This document shows, one piece after another, positions 1-9,194 of a DNA stretch of 64,000 nucleotides (position 1 is its first letter; the number at the start of each line of letters is the position of its first letter). The DNA comes from Roseovarius arcticus (lineage in GTDB: Bacteria; Pseudomonadota; Alphaproteobacteria; Rhodobacterales; Rhodobacteraceae): positions 3,224,001-3,288,000 of the forward strand of contig NZ_SZZN01000001.1 in assembly GCF_006125015.1 (NCBI RefSeq), written 5' to 3'. Made by a program: the position numbers and the translations under genes. Below the pieces are notes generated by a model. That model ran no database searches and was not told the DNA's origin. It worked only from the letters and a program-made list of their open reading frames with translations.

Positions 1-533
1 ATGCGATCAACGCCGTGATATGCCTTGCGCGCGTCACCGCCCATCACCACCACGTCGCCCGAACGCAGCCAGTGCGACACTGTGCTGCCGCCGCGCGCCG
101 TGCCGCCGACGCGCAAAAGCCCCTCGTCGCCCAGCGAGATCGACAGTACGGGCCAGCTGAAATCAGCCTCGTCCCGGTCTTGGTGCAGGCCCATGCGCGC
201 GCCCTCTGCGTAGTAGTTCAGCAAACAGCAATCGGGGCCGCGCGCGCCGCTTACCAAATCGCGCCAGATCGACAGCACGGCCTCGGGGATGTCGGGCCAC
301 GCCTGCCCATCCGGATGCGTTCGCGCATAGCGGTAGCCTGTTTTATCTGACACCCAGCCATAGCGCCCGGCGGATGTCATTCGCACACTCATCGCGCGGC
401 CCATTGGGGTCATGGGCGAAAACAGTGGCGCCGCTGACACCACGCTTCGCAGCGCGCCGACCAGCGCAATTTGTTGCTCCGCGCCCAGATATCCGGGCAT
501 AATGCGGAAGCCGCGAAGATCAAGTTCGGTCAC
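1..533 (-). CDS. alkB: AlkB-like 2OG-Fe(II) dioxygenase, partial at window edge
   Basis: Reading the minus strand from a GTG at 533 gives an open frame of 177 codons that runs off the left edge, so the C-terminus is missing. The product matches the DNA-repair dioxygenase AlkB, which oxidatively removes methyl groups from 1-methyladenine and 3-methylcytosine. Visible family features are the NYY nucleotide-recognition stretch, the HQDRDE iron ligand motif (H-x-D) and SLGDEGLLRVGG, with GDVVVMGG and the second iron-binding His in AYHGVDR close to the edge. An in-frame ATG at 584 lies upstream, but between it and the GTG the frame crosses a run of ten G. The protein start DLRGF a few residues after the GTG fits AlkB N-termini better. 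The gene is divergent from dnaK. Function is confident; the start is uncertain. Confidence 0.9.
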   Translation of the reverse strand, partial: MTELDLRGFRIMPGYLGAEQQIALVGALRSVVSAAPLFSPMTPMGRAMSVRMTSAGRYGWVSDKTGYRYARTHPDGQAWPDIPEAVLSIWRDLVSGARGPDCCLLNYYAEGARMGLHQDRDEADFSWPVLSISLGDEGLLRVGGTARGGSTVSHWLRSGDVVVMGGDARKAYHGVDR

Positions 534-540
534 ACCTGCG

Positions 541-550
541 CCCCCCCCCC
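541..550. repeat. Ten-base C/G homopolymer just upstream of alkB
   Basis: Ten consecutive C on the plus strand (G on the alkB coding strand) end eight bases before the alkB GTG start. The tract is inside the frame that connects the alternative ATG at 584 to alkB. Its length could allow slipped-strand variation, or its G run could act as part of a ribosome-binding site. Confidence 0.8.
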
Positions 551-596
551 AGCACCTATTTTGCGAAAAAACTGCAAATTCCATCGCCTCGCAGCG

Positions 597-626
597 CTTG
601 CAGGGCCTTCAAGCCCTCCCTATATA
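597..626 (+). promoter_or_regulatory. Candidate RpoH (sigma-32) promoter of dnaK
   Basis: CTTGCA at 597-602 and CCTATATA at 619-626 are separated by 16 bases. This resembles alphaproteobacterial heat-shock promoters (CTTG-type -35, C-rich TAT-type -10). It lies about 110 bases before the dnaK start, where a heat-shock promoter is expected. The match is by eye and no transcript start is known. Confidence 0.4.
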
Positions 627-736
627 CGCCCAGACGCAATGGCCCGCAAACATGAGCCGCGCCTAACATAACCGGGGCTAGGATGCCGAAACGGGTCCTG
701 TCCTGCTATATCGCCTAAAGAGAAAGGGATGAATAC

Positions 737-2650
737 ATGTCCAAAGTTATTGGTATCGACCTCGGAACAACAAACAGCTGCGTTGCCATCATGGACGGCA
801 AAACAGCCCGCGTGATCGAAAACTCAGAAGGCGCGCGCACGACACCGTCGATCGTCGCCTTTACAGAGAACGAGCGCCTCGTTGGCCAGCCCGCCAAGCG
901 GCAGGCCGTCACGAACCCCGAAAACACCGTCTTTGGCGTCAAGCGCCTGATCGGCCGCCGTGCCGATGACAAGCATCTGTCCAAAGACAAGAAGAACATG
1001 CCGTTCAAAATCATCGACGGCGGCAATGGCGACGCATGGGTTGAGGCGCGCGGCGAGAAGTATTCGCCCAGCCAGCTCAGCGCATTCATTCTGGGCAAGA
1101 TGAAAGAAACCGCCGAGAGCTACCTTGGCGAAGAGGTCACGCAGGCCGTCATCACCGTGCCCGCATATTTTAACGACGCCCAGCGCCAAGCTACCAAGGA
1201 CGCGGGCAAGATTGCCGGCCTCGAAGTGCTGCGCATCATCAACGAGCCGACAGCAGCCGCGCTGGCCTATGGCCTAGACAAGGAAAACGCCCAGACGATC
1301 GCGGTCTATGACCTTGGCGGCGGTACATTCGACGTGACCATCCTCGAGATTGAGGACGGCCTGTTCGAAGTCAAGGCGACCAACGGCGACACGTTCCTCG
1401 GCGGCGAAGACTTTGACATGCGGATCGTCGATTATCTGGCGGGCGAGTTCAAGAAAGAGCATCAGGTCGACCTGACCAAGGACAAGATGGCGTTGCAGCG
1501 TCTGAAAGAGGCGGCTGAAAAGGCCAAGATCGAGCTTAGCTCGTCCTCGCAGACCGAGATCAACCAGCCATTCATTTCGATGTCGTCCAGCGGCCAGCCG
1601 CTGCACATGGTTATGAAACTGACCCGTGCCAAGCTGGAATCGCTGGTTGGTGACCTGATCAAATCGTCGCTGAAACCGTGCCAAGCCGCGTTGAAGGATG
1701 CCGGCCTGTCCGCGTCGGACATCGACGAGGTCGTTCTGGTCGGCGGTATGACCCGCATGCCCAAGGTGATCGAAGAGGTGACCAAACTGTTCGGCAAAGA
1801 GCCTAACAAGGGCGTAAACCCTGATGAGGTCGTCGCTATGGGCGCCGCAATTCAGGCCGCCGTCTTGCAAGGCGATATCAAGGACGTCGTCCTTCTGGAC
1901 GTCACGCCCCTGAGCCTTGGCATCGAGACGCTTGGCGGTGTCTTTACCCGCCTGATCGACCGCAACACGACCATCCCGACGAACAAGTCTCAAGTCTTCT
2001 CGACCGCCGAGGACAGCCAGAGCGCGGTGACGATCCGTGTGTTCCAAGGTGAGCGTGAGATGGCCGCCGACAACAAGATGCTGGGCCAGTTCAATCTGGA
2101 AAACATACCGCCCGCACCGCGCGGCATGCCCCAGATCGAGGTGACGTTCGATATTGACACCAACGGTATCGTGTCAGTGTCAGCCAAGGATAAAGGCACG
2201 AACAAAGAACAGAAAATCACGATACAAGCATCGGGTGGCCTCAGCGACGAGGACATCGAACGTATGGTCAAGGATGCCGAAGAGAACGCCGACTCCGATA
2301 AGGAGCGCCGCGAACTGGTGGAGGCCAAGAACCAAGCTGAAAGCCTGATCGACTCGACCGAAAAGTCGATGGAAGAGCATGCCGACAAGGTGGACCCGAC
2401 TACAATTGAGGCCATTGAGCTGGCGATCTCGGCACTGAAGGACGATCTGGAGAAGGATGACGCAAGCAAGATCAAGTCTGGCATCCAGAACGTTACCGAA
2501 GCGGCTATGAAGCTGGGTGAGGCGATCTATAAGGCCAGCCAGAGCGACGACGACGGCGGCCCTGCCGCCGCTGATGAAGCCGGCGGGCCGGGCTCAGACG
2601 ACATCGTCGACGCCGACTTCGAGGACCTTGACGATAACAAGCGCGCCTGA
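737..2650 (+). CDS. dnaK: Chaperone DnaK (Hsp70)
   Basis: This is a full-length 637-residue Hsp70 chaperone that binds exposed hydrophobic segments of cytoplasmic proteins in an ATP-driven cycle with DnaJ and GrpE. The ATPase domain begins with [13 protein letters not shown] and contains the family signatures [11 protein letters not shown] and [12 protein letters not shown]. The linker region [17 protein letters not shown] leads into the substrate-binding domain. The C-terminus is an acidic tail rich in Asp and Gly and ends in DDNKRA, slightly unlike the common EEVK-type ending. A purine-rich ribosome site AGAAAGGGATG precedes the ATG. dnaJ follows 75 bases downstream on the same strand, and a candidate heat-shock promoter lies upstream. 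Identity is certain. Confidence 0.99.
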   Translation: MSKVIGIDLGTTNSCVAIMDGKTARVIENSEGARTTPSIVAFTENERLVGQPAKRQAVTNPENTVFGVKRLIGRRADDKHLSKDKKNMPFKIIDGGNGDAWVEARGEKYSPSQLSAFILGKMKETAESYLGEEVTQAVITVPAYFNDAQRQATKDAGKIAGLEVLRIINEPTAAALAYGLDKENAQTIAVYDLGGGTFDVTILEIEDGLFEVKATNGDTFLGGEDFDMRIVDYLAGEFKKEHQVDLTKDKMALQRLKEAAEKAKIELSSSSQTEINQPFISMSSSGQPLHMVMKLTRAKLESLVGDLIKSSLKPCQAALKDAGLSASDIDEVVLVGGMTRMPKVIEEVTKLFGKEPNKGVNPDEVVAMGAAIQAAVLQGDIKDVVLLDVTPLSLGIETLGGVFTRLIDRNTTIPTNKSQVFSTAEDSQSAVTIRVFQGEREMAADNKMLGQFNLENIPPAPRGMPQIEVTFDIDTNGIVSVSAKDKGTNKEQKITIQASGGLSDEDIERMVKDAEENADSDKERRELVEAKNQAESLIDSTEKSMEEHADKVDPTTIEAIELAISALKDDLEKDDASKIKSGIQNVTEAAMKLGEAIYKASQSDDDGGPAAADEAGGPGSDDIVDADFEDLDDNKRA

Positions 2651-2670
2651 TGCGCCACTAAGAAACCTTC

Positions 2671-2697
2671 GGGCCGGTCTTTCAGCTAGGCCGGCCC
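2671..2697 (+). other. Hairpin in the dnaK-dnaJ intergenic region
   Basis: GGGCCGG at 2671-2677 pairs with CCGGCCC at 2691-2697 around a 13-base loop. No clear T run follows, so it is more likely a partial attenuator, or a processing or stability element setting DnaK above DnaJ, than a full terminator. This is inferred from sequence only. Confidence 0.5.
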
Positions 2698-2725
2698 AAC
2701 TCGTTTCAGGTTTAGGAGTTATCGC

Positions 2726-3871
2726 ATGGCAAAACGCTGTTATTACGAGGTTCTTGGCGTCGCGCGCGCGGCCTCACCGGATGAGATTAAAAAAGCGTAT
2801 CGCGGGCGCGCCAAGGCGCTGCACCCCGACAGCAACAAAGACAATCCTAACGCCGAGACCCAATTCAAGGAAGCGGGCGAGGCTTATGAGGTCCTGAAGG
2901 ACGCCGAGAAGAAGGCAGCCTACGACCGATTTGGTCACGCCGCTTTTGAAGGCGGAATGGGCGGCGGCGGTGGCGGGCGCCCCGGCGGAGGTCAAGGCGA
3001 CTTCTCCAGCGCATTTTCAGACGTGTTTGACGATCTCTTTGGCGATTTCATGGGCGCGCGCGGTGGCGGCGGACGCCAGCGCGCCGCACGCGGATCAGAC
3101 CTGCGTTACAACATGCGCGTCACACTGGAGGAGGCCTATCTGGGCCTGCAAAAGACGATCAACGTGCCGACCTCAATCCAGTGCAAATCCTGCGACGGAT
3201 CGGGCGCTGAGGGCGGCGCTGAGCCAACGACATGCCCCACCTGTTCAGGCATGGGCAAGGTGCGCGCGCAGCAGGGTTTTTTCACAGTCGAGCGGACCTG
3301 CCCCACATGTTCTGGCATGGGACAGATCGTGCAGAACCCGTGCAAATCCTGCGGCGGCCAAGGCCGCGTCGAGAAGGATCGTGCCCTTAGCGTGAACATC
3401 CCTGCCGGGGTTGAGACCGGCACGCGGATACGCTTGTCGGGCGAGGGCGAGGCCGGGATGCGCGGTGGACCTCCGGGCGACCTTTACATTTTTATCGAGG
3501 TGACCAAGCACAGCCTGTTCGAGCGCGAGGAGAACAATCTGTTCTGCAACGTGCCTGTGTCGATGATTACTGCCGCGATTGGCGGTGATATTGAGGTGCC
3601 GACAATTGACGGTGGCCGTAGCAAGGTAAAGATCCCAGCTGGTAGTCAAGCGGGCCGCCAGATGCGCTTGCGTGGCAAGGGTATGCCAGCCCTGCGCGGC
3701 GGCGGTGCGGGCGACATGTTCATCGAGTTGGCCGTTGAGACGCCCGTAAACCTGACGTCGAAGCAAAAGGAACTGCTGCGCGAATTCGAGGCGCTATCGG
3801 AGGATAACAATCCCGAAAGCAAGACATTCTTTCGCTCGGTCAAGTCGTTCTGGGATAGCATGAAGGGCTGA
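2726..3871 (+). CDS. dnaJ: Co-chaperone DnaJ (Hsp40)
   Basis: This 381-residue type I J-protein stimulates the ATPase of DnaK and delivers substrates to it. The J domain occupies about residues 1-70 with the catalytic HPD tripeptide in ALHPDSN. A Gly/Phe-rich linker follows (GGMGGGGGG). The zinc-binding domain shows four CxxCxGxG repeats: [16 protein letters not shown] twice, and CKSCGGQG. The C-terminal substrate-binding domains end near the FFRSVKSFW segment. An AGGAGT ribosome site lies just before the ATG. The gene follows dnaK and is closed by a rho-independent terminator about 30 bases after its stop. All domains are intact. Confidence 0.98.
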   Translation: MAKRCYYEVLGVARAASPDEIKKAYRGRAKALHPDSNKDNPNAETQFKEAGEAYEVLKDAEKKAAYDRFGHAAFEGGMGGGGGGRPGGGQGDFSSAFSDVFDDLFGDFMGARGGGGRQRAARGSDLRYNMRVTLEEAYLGLQKTINVPTSIQCKSCDGSGAEGGAEPTTCPTCSGMGKVRAQQGFFTVERTCPTCSGMGQIVQNPCKSCGGQGRVEKDRALSVNIPAGVETGTRIRLSGEGEAGMRGGPPGDLYIFIEVTKHSLFEREENNLFCNVPVSMITAAIGGDIEVPTIDGGRSKVKIPAGSQAGRQMRLRGKGMPALRGGGAGDMFIELAVETPVNLTSKQKELLREFEALSEDNNPESKTFFRSVKSFWDSMKG

Positions 3872-3903
3872 TTTCACCTGCTCGCTAAAACCCTAAAGAA
3901 TTA

Positions 3904-3936
3904 GGAGCGGTCCGGCTGGGCCGCTCTATTCGTTTT
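3904..3936 (+). terminator. Rho-independent terminator after dnaJ
   Basis: GAGCGG at 3905-3910 pairs with CCGCTC at 3921-3926, with further pairing toward the loop, and a T-rich stretch (CGTTTTTG) follows at 3931-3938. It lies about 30 bases after the dnaJ stop and ends the dnaK-dnaJ unit. Confidence 0.75.
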
Positions 3937-4087
3937 TGATAGGCGCAACTGTTGCTCTGCAGCATGCGCGTTGCGCGGCAAACGCGGTATGATATCAAAT
4001 TTCGCGCGCCCTTTCATATTTCCGGGGGCCGCGATAATATACGCGAAACGCCCCAAGTCGAGGGCGTGGGGCAAGGGATCTTGGGAC

Positions 4088-4897
4088 ATGGCGCATATAA
4101 TCGTCGTCGGAAACGAAAAAGGCGGCGCAGGTAAATCTACGGTGTCGATGCACGTCGCCACCGCGCTGGCGCGGATGGGCAAAACGGTCAGCGCTTTGGA
4201 TTTGGACCTGCGGCAGAAAACGTTCGGGCGCTATGCCGAAAACCGCAAGGCGTTTTTGGCCAAGGCCGGTTTAGAACTTCCCAGCCCTTTTTATCATGAC
4301 CTGCCTGAGGTGGACGCCGCCGCGCTTAGCCCCGGTGAGAACGTCTACGACCGCCGCCTGTCCGAGGCTGTCGCAACGCTGGAACCCGACAGCGATTTCA
4401 TCGTGATCGACTGCCCCGGCTCTCACACCCGTCTCAGCCAAGTCGCGCACAGCCTTGCCGATACGCTAATCACGCCACTTAACGATAGTTTCGTTGATTT
4501 CGATCTGCTTGCCCATGTCGATGCAGACGGACGCAAGATCCTGCGCCCTTCAGTTTATTCCGAGATGGTCTGGAATGCGCGGCAATTGCGTGCGCAAGCG
4601 GGGCTGAAGCCAATCGATTGGATAGTCGTCCGCAACCGTGTCGGCGCCCAAGCCATGGTGAACAAAGAGAAAATGGGCCTCGCTCTGGATAACCTTGCCA
4701 AGCGCATCGGCTTTCGCACCGCCCCCGGCTTTAACGAGCGGGTGATTTTTCGCGAGCTATTTCCGCGCGGCCTGACCTTGCTAGATCTCAAGGATGTGGG
4801 CGTCAAGCAGCTTAACATCTCGAACGTTGCGGCCCGGCAGGAGCTGCGCGACCTGATTAAGGCACTCAAGCTGCCGGGGATCGAGCCGAATTTCTGA
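4088..4897 (+). CDS. mipZ: MipZ-type ParA/MinD family division-plane ATPase
   Basis: This 269-residue cytoplasmic P-loop ATPase has a deviant Walker A motif KGGAGKST at residues 11-18. The N-terminus MAHIIVVGNEKGG and the segment LDLDLRQKTFGRY match MipZ, the alphaproteobacterial protein that forms a gradient from the pole-bound ParB-parS complex and keeps FtsZ at midcell. A longer in-frame reading exists from 3971, but the start at 4088 aligns with the family and AAGGG lies a suitable distance before it. The gene stands between dnaJ and parE, so cell-cycle functions cluster here. A general ParA-like role cannot be excluded from sequence alone, but the MipZ assignment is good. Confidence 0.88.
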   Translation: MAHIIVVGNEKGGAGKSTVSMHVATALARMGKTVSALDLDLRQKTFGRYAENRKAFLAKAGLELPSPFYHDLPEVDAAALSPGENVYDRRLSEAVATLEPDSDFIVIDCPGSHTRLSQVAHSLADTLITPLNDSFVDFDLLAHVDADGRKILRPSVYSEMVWNARQLRAQAGLKPIDWIVVRNRVGAQAMVNKEKMGLALDNLAKRIGFRTAPGFNERVIFRELFPRGLTLLDLKDVGVKQLNISNVAARQELRDLIKALKLPGIEPNF

Positions 4898-5076
4898 GCG
4901 AGTATTGCCGCCGGCGCGCCTTTTATCCTGGCGGCATACTTGGCCCAGTACACAAGTTCCGCTGAAATTAGCGATCTATTCATGAGAATCGGCGCAGAAT
5001 GAACGCCGGGGTCTCCGCGATCAAGTTCAGCGAGGAACGTGGGCATGGATAGGGATATCAAGGCGGTGCAACGGTG

Positions 5077-5361
5077 ATGCAATTCTTGCAGGTCATGTGG
5101 CTGGGCGCATCTGCGACCCTTTTTGCCCTTTGGGTCTGGATGCTGTGCCGCGAGATGGTCCAGCTCTCACGCGATGCGCGCCACTGGCGCAGTGCCTATA
5201 GTGGTACATCTTCTGCAATCCGCATGCCAATCTCGCAACTGCGCCGATTTTTTGGAAAATCAGATCACCAGCGGCAACGTCGGCGATTGGCTGCGTTAAC
5301 CGCTGCCTTGCTAGGCGTAAACGCATTCGGCGTTGTGATTTGGCCCAGCGGACTGGGCTAA
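5077..5361 (+). CDS. Small hypothetical membrane protein
   Basis: This 94-residue open frame has an N-terminal hydrophobic helix at about residues 5-25, a basic middle with many Arg residues, and a second hydrophobic helix at about 72-88. That suggests a small inner-membrane protein with both termini on the same side. The start is either GTG at 5074 or ATG at 5077; AAGGCGG lies 9-12 bases upstream and suits either. I do not recognise the family. It lies between mipZ and parE on the same strand with gaps of about 180 and 100 bases. Coding status is moderately supported by the ribosome site and the membrane-helix pattern. Confidence 0.5.
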   Translation: MQFLQVMWLGASATLFALWVWMLCREMVQLSRDARHWRSAYSGTSSAIRMPISQLRRFFGKSDHQRQRRRLAALTAALLGVNAFGVVIWPSGLG

Positions 5362-5460
5362 TCACACCTGCTTTCGTGCGCATACCGTTACGCGCATCTT
5401 TCAACCTCTGCGCCGCTCTGCCATAATCAGTCCAACCCATAAATAGCGAGCAGCGCACCA

Positions 5461-7416
5461 ATGTCCGACCTTTTGACCGCCGCCACATCCTCGGGCGACT
5501 ATGACGCGTCCTCAATCCAAGTCCTCGAGGATATGGAGCATGTCCGCCTGCGCCCCGGCATGTATATCGGCGGCAAGGACGACCGCGCGCTGCACCATAT
5601 GGTGGCCGAGATTATCGACAACTCGATGGATGAGGCTGTGGCCGGCCATGCCACGTGGATCGAGGTAGAGCTGCACCAGAACGGCCACGTTTCGGTGCGC
5701 GACAATGGCCGCGGCATCCCCACCGGACCCCACCCCAAAGACCCGGCGAAATCCGCGCTTGAGATCATATTCTGCACGCTGAATGCGGGCGGCAAATTCT
5801 CGGGCGACAGCTACGAGACGTCGGGCGGACTACACGGCGTCGGCTCATCGGTCGTCAATGCGCTGTCGGACCATTTGCGCGTTGAGGTCGCCCGTAACAA
5901 AGAACTGTACGCGATGGAATTCTCGCGCGGGATGCCCGTCGCTCCGATCGCAAAAATTGGCTCCGCGCCCAATCGGCGCGGCACTTCCGTCACCTTTCAT
6001 CCTGATCCTGACATCTTTGGCTCGCTCCAGCTAAAGCCTGCACGCCTTTTCAAAATGGCCCGGTCCAAAGCTTATCTTTTCTCTGGCGTCGAAATCCGAT
6101 GGAAGACGGAGATCGACGACGGCGAGACGCCGCGAGAGGCAAAGTTTCACTTTCCAGGCGGTCTGTCCGACTACCTGACCGAGGCGTTGGACGGCGCCAC
6201 GACCTATGCCGACACACCCTTTGCCGGCTCCGTCAGCTTTGAGAAGTTCAAGGTCCCCGGTAAGGTTGAATGGGCAATCAACTGGACGCCCGCACGCGAT
6301 GGCTTCATCCAATCTTATTGCAACACCGTCCCCACGCCCGAGGGCGGCACGCATGAGGCTGGGTTCTGGGCCGCGATCACCAAGGGGATCAAGGCCTACG
6401 GCGAGCTGGTAAACGTCAAGAAAGCCGCAACCATCACGCGCGAGGATCTGATGACCGGTGCCGGCGCGCTTGTGTCCTGCTTTATCCGCGAGCCTGAGTT
6501 CGTTGGCCAGACCAAAGACCGGCTGGCCACCGTCGACGCACAGCGGATGGTCGAAAATTCGGTGCGCGATCACTTTGATAACTGGCTAGCCGCAGACACG
6601 AAATCGGCCGGCGCGATCTTGGATTTTCTGGTTCTGCGTGCCGAGGAACGCTTGCGCCGCCGCCAAGAAAAGGAGACGCAGCGCAAGACCGCGACCAAGA
6701 AGCTGCGCCTACCTGGCAAGCTGGTCGACTGCTCGTCGAGCACTCGCGACGGAACCGAGTTGTTCATCGTCGAGGGCGATAGCGCTGGCGGGTCCGCCAA
6801 AATGGCGAGGGACCGCAAGATTCAGGCACTGCTACCCCTCCGCGGAAAAATCCTGAACGTTCTGGGCGCTGCCAGCTCGAAGCTGGGCAGCAACCAAGAG
6901 ATCAGCGATCTGACGCAGGCGCTTGGTGTTGGCCTCGGATCAAAATTCAACCTTGATGATCTGCGCTATGACAAGATTATCATCATGACTGACGCCGATG
7001 TTGACGGCGCGCATATTGCGGCGCTGCTGATGACGTTCTTCTTTACGCAGATGCGTCCAATGATCGACGCGGGCCATCTCTACCTTGCCTGCCCGCCGCT
7101 CTACCGTCTTAGCCAAGGCGCGCGGCGCGTGTATTGCATCGATGAGGCCGAGCGCGACGTGTGGCTGGCCAAGGGGCTGGGCGGCAAGGGCAAGATTGAT
7201 GTAAGCCGGTTCAAGGGTTTGGGCGAAATGGATGCCAAGGACCTCAAGGAAACCACGATGAACGTCCAGTCCCGCAAGCTGATCCGCGTCACGATAGACG
7301 AGGATGAACCGGGGCAAACCGGCGATCTGGTCGAGCGATTGATGGGCAAAAAACCGGAGCTAAGGTTTCAATACATTCAGGAAAACGCGCGGTTTGCCGA
7401 GGAACTGGATGTCTGA
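5461..7416 (+). CDS. parE: DNA topoisomerase IV subunit B
   Basis: This 651-residue type IIA topoisomerase ATPase subunit works with ParC to decatenate daughter chromosomes. The GHKL ATPase domain shows NSMDEA, DNGRGIP and GGLHGVGSSVVNALS. The TOPRIM region carries EGDSAGGS at about residues 438-445 and the metal-binding DADVDGAHI. The length fits ParE rather than the longer GyrB, and GyrB-specific insertions are absent. The N-terminal 20 residues before IQVLEDMEHVRLRPGMYIG are typical of alphaproteobacterial ParE. pdeM begins 18 bases after the stop, suggesting cotranscription. The call is confident. Confidence 0.96.
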   Translation: MSDLLTAATSSGDYDASSIQVLEDMEHVRLRPGMYIGGKDDRALHHMVAEIIDNSMDEAVAGHATWIEVELHQNGHVSVRDNGRGIPTGPHPKDPAKSALEIIFCTLNAGGKFSGDSYETSGGLHGVGSSVVNALSDHLRVEVARNKELYAMEFSRGMPVAPIAKIGSAPNRRGTSVTFHPDPDIFGSLQLKPARLFKMARSKAYLFSGVEIRWKTEIDDGETPREAKFHFPGGLSDYLTEALDGATTYADTPFAGSVSFEKFKVPGKVEWAINWTPARDGFIQSYCNTVPTPEGGTHEAGFWAAITKGIKAYGELVNVKKAATITREDLMTGAGALVSCFIREPEFVGQTKDRLATVDAQRMVENSVRDHFDNWLAADTKSAGAILDFLVLRAEERLRRRQEKETQRKTATKKLRLPGKLVDCSSSTRDGTELFIVEGDSAGGSAKMARDRKIQALLPLRGKILNVLGAASSKLGSNQEISDLTQALGVGLGSKFNLDDLRYDKIIIMTDADVDGAHIAALLMTFFFTQMRPMIDAGHLYLACPPLYRLSQGARRVYCIDEAERDVWLAKGLGGKGKIDVSRFKGLGEMDAKDLKETTMNVQSRKLIRVTIDEDEPGQTGDLVERLMGKKPELRFQYIQENARFAEELDV

Positions 7417-7434
7417 CTGAGGCAGCCGTATTTC

Positions 7435-8097
7435 ATGTCTATCCATCCCTTCACCCTCGCAGGCGCGCCGCTGATTGCGCTGCCCACTGGCGCGCTCTAT
7501 TGGCCGGACGAAAACCTGCTTTGCGTATCCGATTTGCACCTTGGTAAATCCGAGCGGCGTGCGCGCCGCGGCGCCGGTTCCTTGCCGCCCTATGAGACGC
7601 GCGATACCCTTTCGCGGTTGGAGGCGGACCTGCGCATCACCGGCGCCAAAACGGTGATCTGCCTTGGCGACAGCTTTGATGATACTGCAGCCGCGGATGC
7701 CCTCAGCGATGCCGAGAAACTATGGATTGCCACGCTGCAATCGGGGCGACGCTGGGTCTGGATTGAGGGCAATCATGATCCCGGCCCTGTCGATTTGGGC
7801 GGCGCGCACCTATCCGAGCTACCGATCCCGCCGCTTACCTTTCGCCACATCGCCCGCCCCGGCGCGAGCGGCGAGTTATCGGGCCATTATCACCCAAAGG
7901 CGCAGGTAAAAATGCGTGGCCGCAGCATTAGTCGGCCGGCCTTTTTGATCGATACCGACCGAGTGATCTTGCCGGCCTACGGCACCTATACCGGCGGGCT
8001 GCGCAGCGATAATCCTGCGCTTACCCGCCTCATGCGGGCCGAGGCTGTAGCGGTCCTGACAGGAAGCGCCGCTCGCGCCGTTCCGATGCCGCGCTAA
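7435..8097 (+). CDS. pdeM: Ligase-associated metallophosphoesterase PdeM
   Basis: This 220-residue calcineurin-like phosphoesterase carries the expected metal-ligand motifs in order: SDLHLGKSERRARRG near the N-terminus, GDSFDD in the middle, GNHDPG, and GHYHPKA toward the C-terminus. These match the PdeM family (ligase-associated DNA damage response endonuclease), which in other genomes sits beside an ATP-dependent DNA ligase, an exonuclease-like protein and a helicase. None of those partners is in this window; the gene follows parE by 18 bases instead. The family is clear from motifs. The in vivo substrate is unproven in general. Confidence 0.88.
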   Translation: MSIHPFTLAGAPLIALPTGALYWPDENLLCVSDLHLGKSERRARRGAGSLPPYETRDTLSRLEADLRITGAKTVICLGDSFDDTAAADALSDAEKLWIATLQSGRRWVWIEGNHDPGPVDLGGAHLSELPIPPLTFRHIARPGASGELSGHYHPKAQVKMRGRSISRPAFLIDTDRVILPAYGTYTGGLRSDNPALTRLMRAEAVAVLTGSAARAVPMPR

Positions 8098-8104
8098 CGC
8101 AGTT

Positions 8105-8134
8105 CGGGCCATCTTCAATCAAGAGAATGGCCCG
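8105..8134. terminator. Hairpin between convergent pdeM and folD
   Basis: CGGGCCAT at 8105-8112 and ATGGCCCG at 8127-8134 form a perfect 8-bp stem in the 68-base gap between the two convergent genes. T or A runs beside it are weak. It may serve as a bidirectional terminator, but this is position-based inference. Confidence 0.5.
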
Positions 8135-8165
8135 TCCGTCATTTCAAAAAACCCGGCGCCGCGTA

Positions 8166-9059
8166 TCAGACGGTCAGCCCCTCCGGCTCTTCCAGCCCGT
8201 TAGCGCGGCAGGTCGCCGTCAGCGTATTGGCCAAAAGGCACGCGATGGTCATCGGTCCCACGCCGCCTGGCACGGGCGTGATCGCGCCGGCTCGCTCGGC
8301 GCAACTGGCATAATCGACGTCGCCGACCAGCTTGGTCTTGCCGTCGTCCTTTTCGATCCGGTTGATGCCGACGTCGATAACCGTCGCGCCTTCCTTGATC
8401 CAGTCGCCCGGCACCATTTCGGGGCGGCCGACCGCAGCCACGACGATATCGGCGCGGCGCACCACGTCTGCCAGATCCTTGGTCCGAGAATGTGCAATCG
8501 TCACCGTGCAGCTATCGCCAAGCAACAGCTGCGCCATTGGCTTGCCCACGATATTGCTGCGCCCGATGACCACCGCGTCCATGCCCGATAGCGAGCCGTG
8601 ATGATGACGCAGCATCATCAGGCATCCCAGCGGCGTGCAGGGCACCATGCTTTTTTGTCCCGTCCCGAGTAGGCCGACATTAGAGACGTGAAACCCGTCG
8701 ACATCTTTGGCCGGATCAATTGAATTGATTACCAGATCCTCATCCAGATGCTTGGGCAGCGGTAGCTGGACTAGAATGCCGTGAATGCTGTCATCGTTGT
8801 TCAGCTGATCAATCAACGCCAGCAAATCCGCCTCGGACGTGTCTATATCCAGTTTATGCTCGACGCTTTTCATGCCCACTTCGGTGGTCTGCTTGCCCTT
8901 CGAGCGCACGTAGACTTGGCTTGCGGGGTCCTCTCCCACCAGCACCACGGCGAGGCCCGGCACCAGATCGTGCTTCTCCTTCAGGCGCGCAACATGCTCC
9001 GCCACTTTGCCCCGAATTTCGGCCGCAAAGGCCTTGCCGTCAATTACCTGAGCCGTCAT
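8166..9059 (-). CDS. folD: FolD: methylene-THF dehydrogenase / methenyl-THF cyclohydrolase
   Basis: This 297-residue bifunctional enzyme converts 5,10-methylene-THF to methenyl-THF with NADP+ and then hydrolyses it to 10-formyl-THF. The catalytic Tyr50 and Lys54 are in QVYVRSK, the family block PCTPLGC is present, and the Rossmann signature is [14 protein letters not shown]. The C-terminus has [11 protein letters not shown]. The start at 9059 has AGAAAGGG upstream; a longer reading to 9101 lacks family similarity. It lies last in the fdh-fhs-folD block, 135 bases after fhs, with a strong hairpin in the gap. Together with fhs it links formate to the folate one-carbon pool. Confidence 0.97.
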   Translation of the reverse strand: MTAQVIDGKAFAAEIRGKVAEHVARLKEKHDLVPGLAVVLVGEDPASQVYVRSKGKQTTEVGMKSVEHKLDIDTSEADLLALIDQLNNDDSIHGILVQLPLPKHLDEDLVINSIDPAKDVDGFHVSNVGLLGTGQKSMVPCTPLGCLMMLRHHHGSLSGMDAVVIGRSNIVGKPMAQLLLGDSCTVTIAHSRTKDLADVVRRADIVVAAVGRPEMVPGDWIKEGATVIDVGINRIEKDDGKTKLVGDVDYASCAERAGAITPVPGGVGPMTIACLLANTLTATCRANGLEEPEGLTV

Positions 9060-9156
9060 CGCGCGCCCTTTCTGCTGATCGCAAGGGCGCAGCCCTCGCA
9101 TTTATCGTTCTAATATACTTGCGCAAGGCGCGAGGTGCCTCCAACGCCGCCGACCA

Positions 9157-9186
9157 GCTTGCGCGGAGCATCAGCCCCGCGCAAGC
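9157..9186 (-). other. Perfect 10-bp hairpin between fhs and folD
   Basis: GCTTGCGCGG at 9157-9166 pairs with CCGCGCAAGC at 9177-9186 around a 10-base loop, starting 8 bases after the fhs stop on the minus strand. No T run follows in the direction of transcription, so full termination is unlikely. An RNA stability or processing element that sets fhs and folD levels apart is more plausible. Confidence 0.6.
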
Positions 9187-9194
9187 CGCGCTGT

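Noticed and set aside
1274..2047. 257-codon frame antisense to dnaK
   Set aside because: It is a shadow of the dnaK codon pattern with no recognisable domain or ribosome site.
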